Of a stretch of 64,000 nt of DNA, positions 37,127 to 44,444 are shown piece after piece. This DNA is from Levilinea sp. (GTDB taxonomy: Bacteria > Chloroflexota > Anaerolineae > Anaerolineales > Anaerolineaceae). A model generated the notes under the pieces. That model was not told the DNA's origin. It was given only the letters and a program-made list of their open reading frames with translations, and made no database searches. Made by a program: the position numbers and the translations under genes. Position 1 is the first letter of the stretch. Each line of letters opens with the position of its first letter. Location of the stretch: positions 20,748 to 84,747 of the forward strand of contig JARKPO010000053.1 in the NCBI GenBank assembly GCA_029975215.1, given 5' to 3'.

Positions 37127-37393
37127 ATGAAGCTCATAATTACCATCGTCCCGGATTCGGATACTGAAGCCATCTCCAGCGCCCTCACGAGCGCAGAACT
37201 GCGCGTTACCACCATTGCCTCCACCGGCGGTTTCCTGCGCCGCGGCCATTCCACCCTTTTGATCGGGCTGGAAGATGAACAGGTGGAGCAGGCCCTCCAC
37301 ATCATCCGCACCACCAGCGGCAAATCCAACGAGCCTGCCAACCGCCGTGGGGTCATCTTTGTCCTCAAAGTGGATCAATACCTCCACCTCTAA
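37127..37393 (+). CDS. PII-like cyclic-di-AMP receptor, short copy 2
   Basis: 88-aa paralogue of the previous gene: MKLIITIVPDSDTEAISSAL, TTIASTGGFLRRGHSTLLIGL and a final strand VIFVLKVDQYLHL. It lacks the long loop of copy 1 and is therefore a minimal version. It begins two bases after the stop of copy 1 and is surely co-expressed. The two could form mixed trimers or respond differently; this is inference. No diadenylate cyclase or phosphodiesterase gene is in the window. Confidence 0.82.
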   Translation: MKLIITIVPDSDTEAISSALTSAELRVTTIASTGGFLRRGHSTLLIGLEDEQVEQALHIIRTTSGKSNEPANRRGVIFVLKVDQYLHL

Positions 37394-37414
37394 AAGCGCG
37401 CGGCCTCTGTCCTA

Positions 37415-37445
37415 TTGATAATATTTATCCAGATTATGCTATAAT
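37415..37445 (+). promoter_or_regulatory. Promoter of the DUF4870-type gene
   Basis: -35 TTGATA (37415-37420), 19-nt spacer, -10 TATAAT (37440-37445). The -10 lies within a perfect palindrome. Confidence 0.65.
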
Positions 37446-37449
37446 CTGG
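37429..37449. promoter_or_regulatory. Palindromic operator candidate over the -10 box
   Basis: Perfect 9-bp inverted repeat CCAGATTAT-GCT-ATAATCTGG centred on the spacer/-10 junction. The position would let a dimeric repressor block RNA polymerase. No regulator is identified. Confidence 0.5.
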
Positions 37450-37499
37450 CCATTCAATTGTGTAATTCCTAAACCTGCAATACCTAAGGAGAATCCATT

Positions 37500-37820
37500 A
37501 TGTCCGAACAGCCGTCTACCGTTCAGCCCACCAGTGATGATAAACTTTGGGCCATCCTGTCCTATCTCCTCGCCCCTTGGGTCTCGTTGATCATCATGCT
37601 CTTCGTCAAAGAAAAAGCTGAAAGCCCCTTCATTCGCTATCATTACATTCAGGCTCTGGGATGGGGTGTGGTTGGCCTGGTCATCTCCCTCCTCACCGTT
37701 GGCTTTTGCGGTATTCTCTGGCTGATCGGCAGCATCTACTTCGCTGTTAAAGCCAACAACGGCGAATATGTGGTCATCCCCGTCCTCACAGACCTGATGA
37801 AAAAGCAGGGCTGGCTCTAA
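37500..37820 (+). CDS. DUF4870-type small membrane protein
   Basis: 106 aa with three hydrophobic helices. The family pattern is recognisable: DKLWAILSYLLAPWVSLIIML (first helix), then SPFIRYHYIQALGWGVV (the conserved xRxHxxQAL element) and a last helix with LWLIGSIYFAVKANNGEY. The function of the family (Tic20-like) is unknown. AAGGAG precedes the ATG. It has its own promoter with a possible operator. A GC-rich hairpin follows. Confidence 0.8.
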   Translation: MSEQPSTVQPTSDDKLWAILSYLLAPWVSLIIMLFVKEKAESPFIRYHYIQALGWGVVGLVISLLTVGFCGILWLIGSIYFAVKANNGEYVVIPVLTDLMKKQGWL

Positions 37821-37839
37821 AGCCCCTCCAAAAACAGAA

Positions 37840-37869
37840 ACGGCGGGGTTTGCGCTTGCGCCCCGCCGT
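37840..37869 (+). terminator. GC-rich hairpin after the DUF4870-type gene
   Basis: 9-bp stem ACGGCGGGG/CCCCGCCGT with a 12-nt loop. No T-tract follows, so termination is uncertain. Confidence 0.45.
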
Positions 37870-37944
37870 AAACCTATGTATAGTATTCTCAATGTTGTAA
37901 GCGTGTTAAACCGCAGTCACGGTTCATAGATAAGGAGGACAGGC

Positions 37945-38595
37945 ATGGAATTCGGTCAGGCTTTTTCGTATGTCTTCAAAGACCCGGAGTGGTTCAAAAA
38001 AGTCGCCCTCACTGCTCTCATCTCCCTCATCCCGGTCATCGGTCAATTCTATGTTATAGGATGGGGCCTGGAAATCACCCGGCGCGTCATCACCAATGAC
38101 CCCGACCTGCTCCCTGGGATTGACTTCGGCGGTTTCCTCGGCAAAGGCTTCAAGGCCTTCATCGTCAGCTTTGTCTACAGCCTGCCGATGATCCTCTTTG
38201 TCCTGCCCATCCAATTGGTTGCGCCCATTGGCGCCGCCGTTGAGCTGGACCAGGAGACCCTGAGCATCGTCTTGATCGCCGTTTCTGTGTGCTGCGGTGG
38301 TTTGGCCCTCATCTACGGCCTTCTCATGGCCTTCCTCATCCCGGCCGCTTTCGGCAACCTGGCCGCCAAGGGTAACATCAGCGACGGTCTGCGCTTTGGC
38401 GAAGTCTTCGGTCTGGTAAAGAAAGCCCCCGTGGCCTACCTGCTGGTGCTGCTGGGCAGCCTCATCGGCGGCTTCATTGCCCCGCTGGGCTCCATCGCCT
38501 GCGCGATCGGCGTCTTCCTTACCGCCGTCTACGCCACCACCATCACCGCCCATCTGCAAGGTCAGGCCTATAAACAGGCCACAGGCATTCTCTAA
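37945..38595 (+). CDS. DUF4013-type membrane protein
   Basis: 216 aa with about five hydrophobic helices. The start MEFGQAFSYVFKDPEWFKKVAL and the following IPVIGQFYVIGWGLEITRRVI match the usual beginning of DUF4013 proteins (a soluble start, then helix pairs). The function is unknown. GGAGGACAGGC precedes the ATG. The upstream spacer of 124 bp contains the hairpin of the previous gene and a possible TATAGT -10 near 37878. It ends at a strong terminator. Confidence 0.75.
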   Translation: MEFGQAFSYVFKDPEWFKKVALTALISLIPVIGQFYVIGWGLEITRRVITNDPDLLPGIDFGGFLGKGFKAFIVSFVYSLPMILFVLPIQLVAPIGAAVELDQETLSIVLIAVSVCCGGLALIYGLLMAFLIPAAFGNLAAKGNISDGLRFGEVFGLVKKAPVAYLLVLLGSLIGGFIAPLGSIACAIGVFLTAVYATTITAHLQGQAYKQATGIL

Positions 38596-38646
38596 GCCTG
38601 TTTTCCCTTCACCTGTTTCCTGGAGAAGCAGGGACGCCCTTAAATA

Positions 38647-38688
38647 AGCGCTTTCCGGTGCTGTGCCGGAAAGCGCTCCCTTTTTTCC
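38647..38688 (+). terminator. Intrinsic terminator after the DUF4013-type gene
   Basis: Perfect 12-bp stem AGCGCTTTCCGG/CCGGAAAGCGCT followed by CCCTTTTTTCC. Confidence 0.88.
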
Positions 38689-38698
38689 TTATTCCAGC

Positions 38699-39283
38699 TT
38701 AGATTTGACCTTCGTGAAATTCATCCACCTGATACACCCCCACGCGCAGCTTGCGCCGCCGCCAGGTGTCTGCGGGTGCGCCCATTTTCATGCACAAATG
38801 GGACAAAAACTCCGCTGGGTCAGGCAGCTTTTCCCATACCTGCGGCAAAAACGTCGCCCGCCGTCCCCCATCCCATAGGATGACCCCATCCACCCCGGGG
38901 CGCAGCCGCGCGGCCAAGTCGTCCCCATCGCTGTATTCCAATATTTGCGGCGGGGTCAGGATCGAAATCTCAATCTGAAGTCCGTCCACTTCCTCAGGCC
39001 GCACGGGGTAAAAGCGGTAATCTTCGCTGGCGGCCGCTGCAGCGTGCTCGCACACATCTTGCACCAATGGCTGGTAGGCTTCCAACGCGCCAATGCACCC
39101 GCGCAGATCCCCATCCGCCGTGGTCAGGGTCACAAAAGACGCTCCCCAGGCCTGCAGCGCGGGCGAATAGTCCTCTACCCGCACGTTCATCGTCTGTTGG
39201 CGCGCCGTCCGCGCCACCGTTTCGCGTGCCAGCCGCAGCAGGGTGCGGCGATCTTCCAGAGTCAGAGCCGTTGAGGTCATCAT
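38699..39283 (-). CDS. amrA: AMMECR1-domain protein (AmmeMemoRadiSam protein A)
   Basis: 194-aa AMMECR1 domain. Landmarks are ASFVTLTTADGDLRGCIGALEAYQPL, with the invariant LRGCIG, then EDYRFYPVRPEEVDGLQIEISIL and PGVDGVILWDGGRRATFLPQVWEKLP, ending with YQVDEFHE. The family usually accompanies a Memo protein and a radical SAM protein. Neither is here, and it instead follows a flavin reductase with a 4-bp ATGA overlap. Its biochemical role is unknown. Symbol by family convention. Confidence 0.9.
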   Translation of the reverse strand: MMTSTALTLEDRRTLLRLARETVARTARQQTMNVRVEDYSPALQAWGASFVTLTTADGDLRGCIGALEAYQPLVQDVCEHAAAAASEDYRFYPVRPEEVDGLQIEISILTPPQILEYSDGDDLAARLRPGVDGVILWDGGRRATFLPQVWEKLPDPAEFLSHLCMKMGAPADTWRRRKLRVGVYQVDEFHEGQI

Positions 39284-39762
39284 CCAATCGTATGAAACTT
39301 CCGTCCCAAATACACCAAAGGCCGCCCCTCATCACCCAGTTGAGCCTGAAGCACTTCGCCCACCAACAGGGTCGATTCGGCCATGTCGTAACGGTGCACC
39401 ACTTTGCAGTCCAAAAAGGCCAGCCCGCCCGCCAAAAACGGCGCACGGCTGGCCGCCTCCGTCCAATCCAAACCCGCGAAGCGGTCTCCATCTTCAGGGA
39501 TGCGCCCCGCAAAACGCTCCGCCGCTTCCAACTGATCCTCCCGCAAAATGGTGACGGCGAAAATTCCGCTCTCTTCCACCAAACGGAAGGTGCGCGTTCG
39601 TCGCGCCAGGGTCACCGCCACCCGCGGCGGGAACAGCGATACCGAAGTAAAAGAGTTCACCGTCATGCCGTGCCGCACGCCGTCCAGTTGGCTGGTCAAA
39701 ATGGCCACCCCTGTGGTCCAGCGCCGCATGGCGCTGCGCAGGTCTTCACCGCCTACACTCAT
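39280..39762 (-). CDS. Flavin reductase family protein (FMN-binding split barrel)
   Basis: 160-aa FMN-binding protein of the flavin reductase/HpaC family. Typical pieces are MRRWTTGVAILTSQLDGVRHGMTVNSFTSVSLFPPRVAVTL, the flavin-contact RFAGRIPEDGDRF region and LVYLGRKFHTIG at the end. Such proteins give reduced FMN to a monooxygenase or act as flavoredoxins. The partner could be anything, and no monooxygenase is near. It is co-transcribed with the AMMECR1 gene. Divergent from the amidase operon, with 130 bp between. Confidence 0.85.
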   Translation of the reverse strand: MSVGGEDLRSAMRRWTTGVAILTSQLDGVRHGMTVNSFTSVSLFPPRVAVTLARRTRTFRLVEESGIFAVTILREDQLEAAERFAGRIPEDGDRFAGLDWTEAASRAPFLAGGLAFLDCKVVHRYDMAESTLLVGEVLQAQLGDEGRPLVYLGRKFHTIG

Positions 39763-39856
39763 CCTGTTTTCAATGCCTCACACCTTTCTAAAGTTAATCC
39801 ATTTATACAACGCTCCTTAACCCCGAGTCAAGTCGCGCGTATATCCGAAAAAAGGC

Positions 39857-39885
39857 TTGCCGGAATTCCTCAAATTGAGTACTAT
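39857..39885 (+). promoter_or_regulatory. Promoter giving a leaderless amidase mRNA
   Basis: -35 TTGCCG (39857-39862), 17-nt spacer, -10 TACTAT (39880-39885). The ATG begins eight bases after the -10, so transcription is expected to start at or next to the start codon. Confidence 0.6.
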
Positions 39886-39892
39886 CATCAGT

Positions 39893-40705
39893 ATGAATAA
39901 TTCGATTCCTTCCCGCCCCGCCTCGCGTCCCGCCCGCACAGCCCCCTACAGCGCTTTAAACGCGCTGCAATCGGTGCTGACGGTCGCCTTCATCATGGCC
40001 ACGCTGCTCACCATGTGGACGCCTAGCAACCTTTTTTCCGATCAACTCCTCAATGAAATGCTTCTGGCCGTGCAAAGCGGCGGCTTCACCCCCACTCCCA
40101 GCGCCCCGCTCAATACCCTCACCCCCTCCTCCCGTCCCCGCATCGGCATTGTTGCCGGCCACTGGGGCAACGACGTGGGCGCAGTGTGTGATGATGGCCT
40201 GACAGAATTGGATGTCAACCTGAAAATCGCCACCTACGTGCGCGACTACCTGATTCAGGCAGGCTATGACGTGGACTTGTTCAAAGAACGCGATCCCAAG
40301 CTGGTGCAATACCGCGCCGCCGCGTTGGTGTCCATTCACAATGACTCTTGTGTGTACGTTAACGATGAAGCCACGGGCTTCAAAGTGGCTGCAGCCATGT
40401 ACTCCGCCTACCCCGAAAAAGCCAAGCGTCTGGAAAGCTGCCTCGTCCAGCGTTATCAGGCCCTCACCAACCTCAAGTTTCACGTCAACACCATCACCAA
40501 TGACATGACGGAATACCACATGTTTAATGAAATCCACACGGACACCACCGCCGCCATCATTGAAACTGGTTTCCTCAACCTGGATCGAGAAATCCTCACC
40601 CAACAGCCGGAGCTAGTGGCGCGCGGTGTGGCGAATGGGATCATCTGCTACGTGAACAACGAAACCTTAGACACGCCCAATGAAGAGGAAACCCCCGCCC
40701 CATGA
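39893..40705 (+). CDS. N-acetylmuramoyl-L-alanine amidase (Amidase_3)
   Basis: 270 aa. An N-terminal transmembrane anchor or signal (ALQSVLTVAFIMATLLTMW, about 22-45) and a Thr/Pro/Ser linker precede the zinc amidase domain. The ligands are IGIVAGHWGND (His), LTELDVNLKIA (Glu), ALVSIHNDSC (His), and catalytic Glu in AAIIETGFLN. The enzyme cuts the amide between MurNAc and the stem peptide outside the membrane. The track start at a TTG is replaced by the ATG at 39893, which coincides with the predicted transcription start; no ribosome-binding site is present. Overlaps the next gene by ATGA. Confidence 0.86.
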   Translation: MNNSIPSRPASRPARTAPYSALNALQSVLTVAFIMATLLTMWTPSNLFSDQLLNEMLLAVQSGGFTPTPSAPLNTLTPSSRPRIGIVAGHWGNDVGAVCDDGLTELDVNLKIATYVRDYLIQAGYDVDLFKERDPKLVQYRAAALVSIHNDSCVYVNDEATGFKVAAAMYSAYPEKAKRLESCLVQRYQALTNLKFHVNTITNDMTEYHMFNEIHTDTTAAIIETGFLNLDREILTQQPELVARGVANGIICYVNNETLDTPNEEETPAP

Positions 40706-41817
40706 ACCAGGCTGTTGAGCCAGCCGCCCTACAGGCGCTGCATCAAGCCCGCCAGGCTCTTTCCCATCGCGACAGCGCGTCGGCGCACCGCTGGGCCGAA
40801 GAAGCCGCTCGCCTGGCCCCTCACCTGGAAGAACCCTGGCTCATCTTAGCGGCAGTGGCCGCCCCTCAAGATAGCATCGAATTTCTCAAGCGTGCGCTGG
40901 AGGTAAACCCCACCAGCCAACGCGCGCGCAAAGGCATGCATTGGGCCGTCCGCCGTCAACGCGAAGCCCAAAGCAAGCTTACCCCGCCCGCGCCCGACCC
41001 CGCTGCCACCCGTCAGGTCAACGTCACTGCCCGCCCCAGCGCGCCGGTCATGTCCCCCGACCGCACTTCGCCTGTGGCCGTGCGCCGCGGTTCCGCCCCG
41101 CCCCCGCGCCAAAAAGCCAACCCTTTGCTGGCCGCTGCTCCCTGGCTTGCGGCTGTGATCTTCCTCTGTTTGGCAGGTTTCACCTGGCTGGTCTGGAACA
41201 ATCAATGGGTGGTTCTGGCGGGAAATCACGATGCACTCCGCGATATTCCCCTGCTGAAGCCCACCCTCACCGCCACCAACACGCCCACCCCCACAGCCAC
41301 CTTCACCGCCACAGCCACCCCCCTGCCCACCCGCACACCCAAACCCACCCGCACGCCCACGCGCAAACCCACCCGCACCCCCACTTCGCCGCCCATTGAA
41401 GTACTGCCCACCGAAGCGGTCTATGAGGAAGAACCCGCCTACGAGCCGCCGCCGGTCAGCTTTGAGGGGCGCTGGATGGATGTCAACCTCACCACCCAAA
41501 CCCTGACTGCCTACGAAGGGGACGCGGCTGTCAACACCTTTATCGTCTCCACCGGCACCTGGGAACACCCCACCATCACCGGGCAATATGCCGTTTATGT
41601 CAAATACCGCTACGCGGATATGTCGGGCCCGGGTTACTACCTCCCTAACGTGCCCTATGTCATGTATTTTTACCAAGGATACGGCCTGCACGGCACCTAC
41701 TGGCATAACAATTTCGGCGTGCCCATGAGCCACGGCTGTGTGAACCTGCAAACGGATGACGCTGGTTGGCTCTTTGACTGGGCCTCTGTGGGAACAACGG
41801 TGAACGTTCATTACTGA
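40702..41817 (+). CDS. Membrane-anchored L,D-transpeptidase with TPR-like N-terminus
   Basis: 371 aa. Residues about 1-100 are a helical TPR-like segment (EEAARLAPHLEEPWLILAAVAAP, FLKRALEVNPTSQRARKG) predicted to be cytoplasmic. A transmembrane helix follows (about 147-168, WLAAVIFLCLAGFTWLVW), then a long Thr/Pro linker with repeated TPTPT, and a C-terminal YkuD domain with GLHGTYWHNNFG and the catalytic SHGCVNL. YkuD enzymes make 3-3 crosslinks or attach proteins to peptidoglycan. The cytoplasmic TPR part is unusual for this class. Overlaps the amidase by 4 bp and the next transpeptidase by 1 bp. Confidence 0.88.
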   Translation: MNQAVEPAALQALHQARQALSHRDSASAHRWAEEAARLAPHLEEPWLILAAVAAPQDSIEFLKRALEVNPTSQRARKGMHWAVRRQREAQSKLTPPAPDPAATRQVNVTARPSAPVMSPDRTSPVAVRRGSAPPPRQKANPLLAAAPWLAAVIFLCLAGFTWLVWNNQWVVLAGNHDALRDIPLLKPTLTATNTPTPTATFTATATPLPTRTPKPTRTPTRKPTRTPTSPPIEVLPTEAVYEEEPAYEPPPVSFEGRWMDVNLTTQTLTAYEGDAAVNTFIVSTGTWEHPTITGQYAVYVKYRYADMSGPGYYLPNVPYVMYFYQGYGLHGTYWHNNFGVPMSHGCVNLQTDDAGWLFDWASVGTTVNVHY

Positions 41818-42881
41818 TGGATACGCTCTACCCCTCAGATCTGAAACGCTATTCCCGTCGGGAATTTATCCGCCTGGCTGCTCGATCCCTGGCAGGCTTC
41901 TTTATGCTGCCTCTGCTGGAAGCCCCCACCCCCCAGGCCGCTTTTTTGGACCCTACCCAGGAGCGCCAGGGACGCATCCTCAACAATCAGGCCTCGCTGT
42001 ACGCCAGTCCATCTTTTTCCAGCACCTTCATTAAGGTCTTCCACTTCGACCGCATTGTGCCCATCACCGCCATCACCATCGGCGACAAGGAACCGGCCTA
42101 CAACCGCATCTGGTACCAAATTAATAATGAAGGTTGGGTGCATTCCGGCAGCGTGCAGCCTGTCGAAATCAGCCCCGTGTCGCCCCTGCGCAAAATTCCG
42201 GAAAAAGGTTTTCTGGGCGAGATCTGCGTGCCCTACACCGACGCCGTGTGGCATTACCGCCGTCCCACCTCCATCGCCTACCGCTTTTATTACTCCACCA
42301 CGCATTGGGTCACCGGCGTCAGCGTGGACAGCCGCGATCAGGTCTGGTATCACGTGCCGGATGATAAATGGGGCTACACCTATTATGTCGACGCCCGCCA
42401 CCTGCGGCCGCTCTCTGCCGAACAGCTTTCACCGCTCTCACCCCACGTACCCCCCGAAGAAAAACGCATTGAGGTTCACCTGGACGAACAGGTGCTCATC
42501 GCCTACGAGGGCGGGAAGGCCGTATTCATGTCGCGAACAGCCACCGGCGCGCGCTTTCGCGACGGCGATTTCACCACCCGCAAGGGCCGCTACATCACCA
42601 ACCGCAAGCGCCCCTCGCGCCACATGGCTGCCGGGGATGCCGCTGCCCCCAACAGTTACGATTTGCCCGGCGTCCCCTGGGTGTCGTATCTAACCAAGTC
42701 GGGCGTCGCCATTCACGGCACCTTCTGGCATAACGATTTTGGCAAACCGCGCAGCCACGGATGCATCAACGTCTCGTCCCGCGCCTCCCATTGGATTTAC
42801 CGCTGGACGATGCCCGAAGTTCCCAAGGGCGAGCAGACCTGGGCCGCCGAAGACGGTACCGCCGTGGATGTGATGGATTAG
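41817..42881 (+). CDS. Tat-exported L,D-transpeptidase
   Basis: 354 aa. The N-terminus YSRREFIRLAARSLAGFFML fits a twin-arginine signal (SRREFI plus a hydrophobic core). The middle carries two SH3-like repeats around GRILNNQASLYASPSF and HWVTGVSVDSRDQVWYHV. The C-terminal YkuD domain has GVAIHGTFWHNDFG and SHGCINVSSRASHWIYRW with the catalytic Cys. It starts on the stop codon of the previous transpeptidase. The amidase and two L,D-transpeptidases are therefore one cell-wall remodelling unit. Confidence 0.9.
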   Translation: MDTLYPSDLKRYSRREFIRLAARSLAGFFMLPLLEAPTPQAAFLDPTQERQGRILNNQASLYASPSFSSTFIKVFHFDRIVPITAITIGDKEPAYNRIWYQINNEGWVHSGSVQPVEISPVSPLRKIPEKGFLGEICVPYTDAVWHYRRPTSIAYRFYYSTTHWVTGVSVDSRDQVWYHVPDDKWGYTYYVDARHLRPLSAEQLSPLSPHVPPEEKRIEVHLDEQVLIAYEGGKAVFMSRTATGARFRDGDFTTRKGRYITNRKRPSRHMAAGDAAAPNSYDLPGVPWVSYLTKSGVAIHGTFWHNDFGKPRSHGCINVSSRASHWIYRWTMPEVPKGEQTWAAEDGTAVDVMD

Positions 42882-42907
42882 TCCCCCACCGGCCGCCGTC
42901 ATCTTGG

Positions 42908-42971
42908 CGCCCTTCGTTTCTTCGCGGTAAAAACGTGTCTTTGAACCGCAAAGGCGCAAAGAACGCAAAGG
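42908..42971. repeat. Imperfect inverted repeat with CGCAAAG units
   Basis: GCGCCCTTCGTTTCTTCGCGGT and AACCGCAAAGGCGCAAAGAACGC are imperfect complements (about 15 of 22) around a 14-nt loop. The right arm is a run of three GCAAAG units. This resembles the CTTTGCG-type intergenic repeats found in many unrelated genomes. Confidence 0.5.
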
Positions 42972-43068
42972 TAGATTGGTGCATCCCGCTTCATCCAACA
43001 GGCAGGACGGCCCCCTCCCCGCATCTCATCACCTGGCCCCATTCCAACGAAAAGTTAATACAATTCTT

Positions 43069-43098
43069 TTGAAAACCTACCACGGCTCGCAGTATAAT
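43069..43098 (+). promoter_or_regulatory. Promoter of the 43117 gene
   Basis: -35 TTGAAA (43069-43074), 18-nt spacer, consensus -10 TATAAT (43093-43098), about 12 nt before the expected transcription start; AAGGAGAG follows as ribosome-binding site. Confidence 0.75.
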
Positions 43099-43116
43099 AA
43101 CCCCAAGGAGAGTACC

Positions 43117-43542
43117 ATGCCGCGACCTATGTTTGCTGGCCTCATTGTGGATGAGTACGATCAGCCCGTCGAAGTCACCTACGTCGGCGCCGAGCCGTGC
43201 TACGTGGTCAATGATGCTGGTTTTCGCCGCCATATCCCCTCCGAGCAGGTGGACCGTCAGGTTCTGGAACTGCTTACCAGCCAGGTGGAAGAAAACAAAG
43301 AAGCCATCGCCGACCAAACCGCCAAAATGCTGGGGCAGGATGATATCTTCTCCCGCGCCATGCTCCTGAACCAATTGACCACCCTGGATCAGCAGTTTGA
43401 TAAGCTCCTCGAACAAGGCATCCCCGAAGAGGGCCGCGCCTATTTGGGCATGCTTGGCTTCCGCATCGTCATCAACCTGCACGGCGAAGTCGTCCGCGTA
43501 GACCAACCCGCTGCGCCCCCCAGCGATGAGGGCAACGAGTGA
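43117..43542 (+). CDS. Conserved small protein, unknown function
   Basis: 141 aa, soluble and acidic. It starts with a beta-rich part (MFAGLIVDEYDQPVEVTYVGAEPCYVVNDAGFRRHI). Then comes a helical stretch (VDRQVLELLTSQVEENKEAIADQTAKML) and a C-terminal block ending RVDQPAAPPSDEGNE. I recognise no family. The track start at 42976 lies upstream of the promoter; the ATG at 43117 follows CAAGGAGAG. It lies three bases before the CnoX-like gene and is probably co-expressed with it, which hints at a proteostasis-related role without proof. Confidence 0.72.
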   Translation: MPRPMFAGLIVDEYDQPVEVTYVGAEPCYVVNDAGFRRHIPSEQVDRQVLELLTSQVEENKEAIADQTAKMLGQDDIFSRAMLLNQLTTLDQQFDKLLEQGIPEEGRAYLGMLGFRIVINLHGEVVRVDQPAAPPSDEGNE

Positions 43543-43545
43543 ACT

Positions 43546-44379
43546 ATGCCAACGCCTGACTTTATCGTGGATGTCAACGAACTGAATTTTGAATATGACG
43601 TCGTCACCTACTCCCAAAATATCCCCGTCGTCGTGGATTTTTGGGCCGATTGGTGCCGCCCCTGCAAGACCCTTTCCCCCATGCTCGAACAGCTCGCCGT
43701 CGAAGCCGGTGGGGCGTTTCGCCTGGCCCGCCTGGATGCCGACGCCAACCCCAACCTCATCGCTCTGTACGGCGTGCGCACCCTGCCCACCGTCAAAGCC
43801 TTTTCCGGCGGACAGGTGGTTTCTGAATTTTCCGGCCTACTGCCCGAAGCCCGCCTGCGCGAATTCCTCAGCAAAATCACCCCGCCCAGCCCCACCAATT
43901 TGCTGCTGGAAAAAGCCGCCAGCCTGCTCTTCTATGAAAAATGGGAGGCTGCCGAAAAGGCCTACCAGCAATATCTGGAAACCATCCCCGACCAGCCCGC
44001 CGCCCTGCTGGGGCTGGCCAAAGCCCTCCTGGCTCAGGGAAAAACTGCCCGAGCTGAAACCGTGCTCCAGCATATTCCCCTCAGCCGTGAATTTCGCCAG
44101 GCCGAGCACCTGTGGCCTTTGATCAAAGAGGTGCAAAAAGCCGCCAAAGACCAGGCTCCGCTCAGCGACCTGGAAGCTGCCTTCCAAAACTGCGTCCATC
44201 TCCTCAGCCTGGGCAAGTTGTACCCCGCTCTCGACGGTCTGCTCGACATCCTGCGCCAGGACCGTCACTACAAAGAAGACCGCGCCCGTCAACTGGTGGT
44301 GGGGATTCTGGAAATCCTCGGCTATGAAAGCGATCAGGCCCGCCGTTACCGCGCAGAACTGGCCTCCATATTGTTCTAA
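43546..44379 (+). CDS. cnoX: Thioredoxin-TPR protein (CnoX/YbbN-like co-chaperone)
   Basis: 277 aa. Thioredoxin domain (about 1-110) with VVVDFWADWCRPCKTLSPMLEQL and cis-Pro in VRTLPTVKAF, then a TPR region (about 125-270; EKWEAAEKAYQQYLETIPDQPAALLGLAKALL). This is the CnoX (YbbN) architecture, a redox-dependent holdase that passes proteins to GroEL and DnaK in enterobacteria. E. coli CnoX has SxxC, but this protein keeps the full CRPC pair, so it could be an active oxidoreductase. No signal peptide. It follows the unknown gene by 3 bp. Confidence 0.88.
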   Translation: MPTPDFIVDVNELNFEYDVVTYSQNIPVVVDFWADWCRPCKTLSPMLEQLAVEAGGAFRLARLDADANPNLIALYGVRTLPTVKAFSGGQVVSEFSGLLPEARLREFLSKITPPSPTNLLLEKAASLLFYEKWEAAEKAYQQYLETIPDQPAALLGLAKALLAQGKTARAETVLQHIPLSREFRQAEHLWPLIKEVQKAAKDQAPLSDLEAAFQNCVHLLSLGKLYPALDGLLDILRQDRHYKEDRARQLVVGILEILGYESDQARRYRAELASILF

Positions 44380-44390
44380 GACTCAGCTAT

Positions 44391-44428
44391 AAAAAAACCG
44401 CCGTCCGATCAATCCTGGGACGGCGGTT
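44391..44428 (-). terminator. Intrinsic terminator of the PGI/PMI gene
   Basis: Stem AACCGCCGTCC/GGACGGCGGTT read on the minus strand and followed by TTTTTTT. The plus-strand side ends without a T-run, so it mainly serves the leftward gene and may also stop the CnoX transcript. Confidence 0.75.
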
Positions 44429-44444
44429 GTGCGTTAAACTGTGA

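Noticed and set aside
41271-41400. Tandem ACCCCCACC-like DNA repeats that could be taken for a satellite
   Set aside because: They encode the Thr/Pro linker of the L,D-transpeptidase and are explained by protein low complexity.
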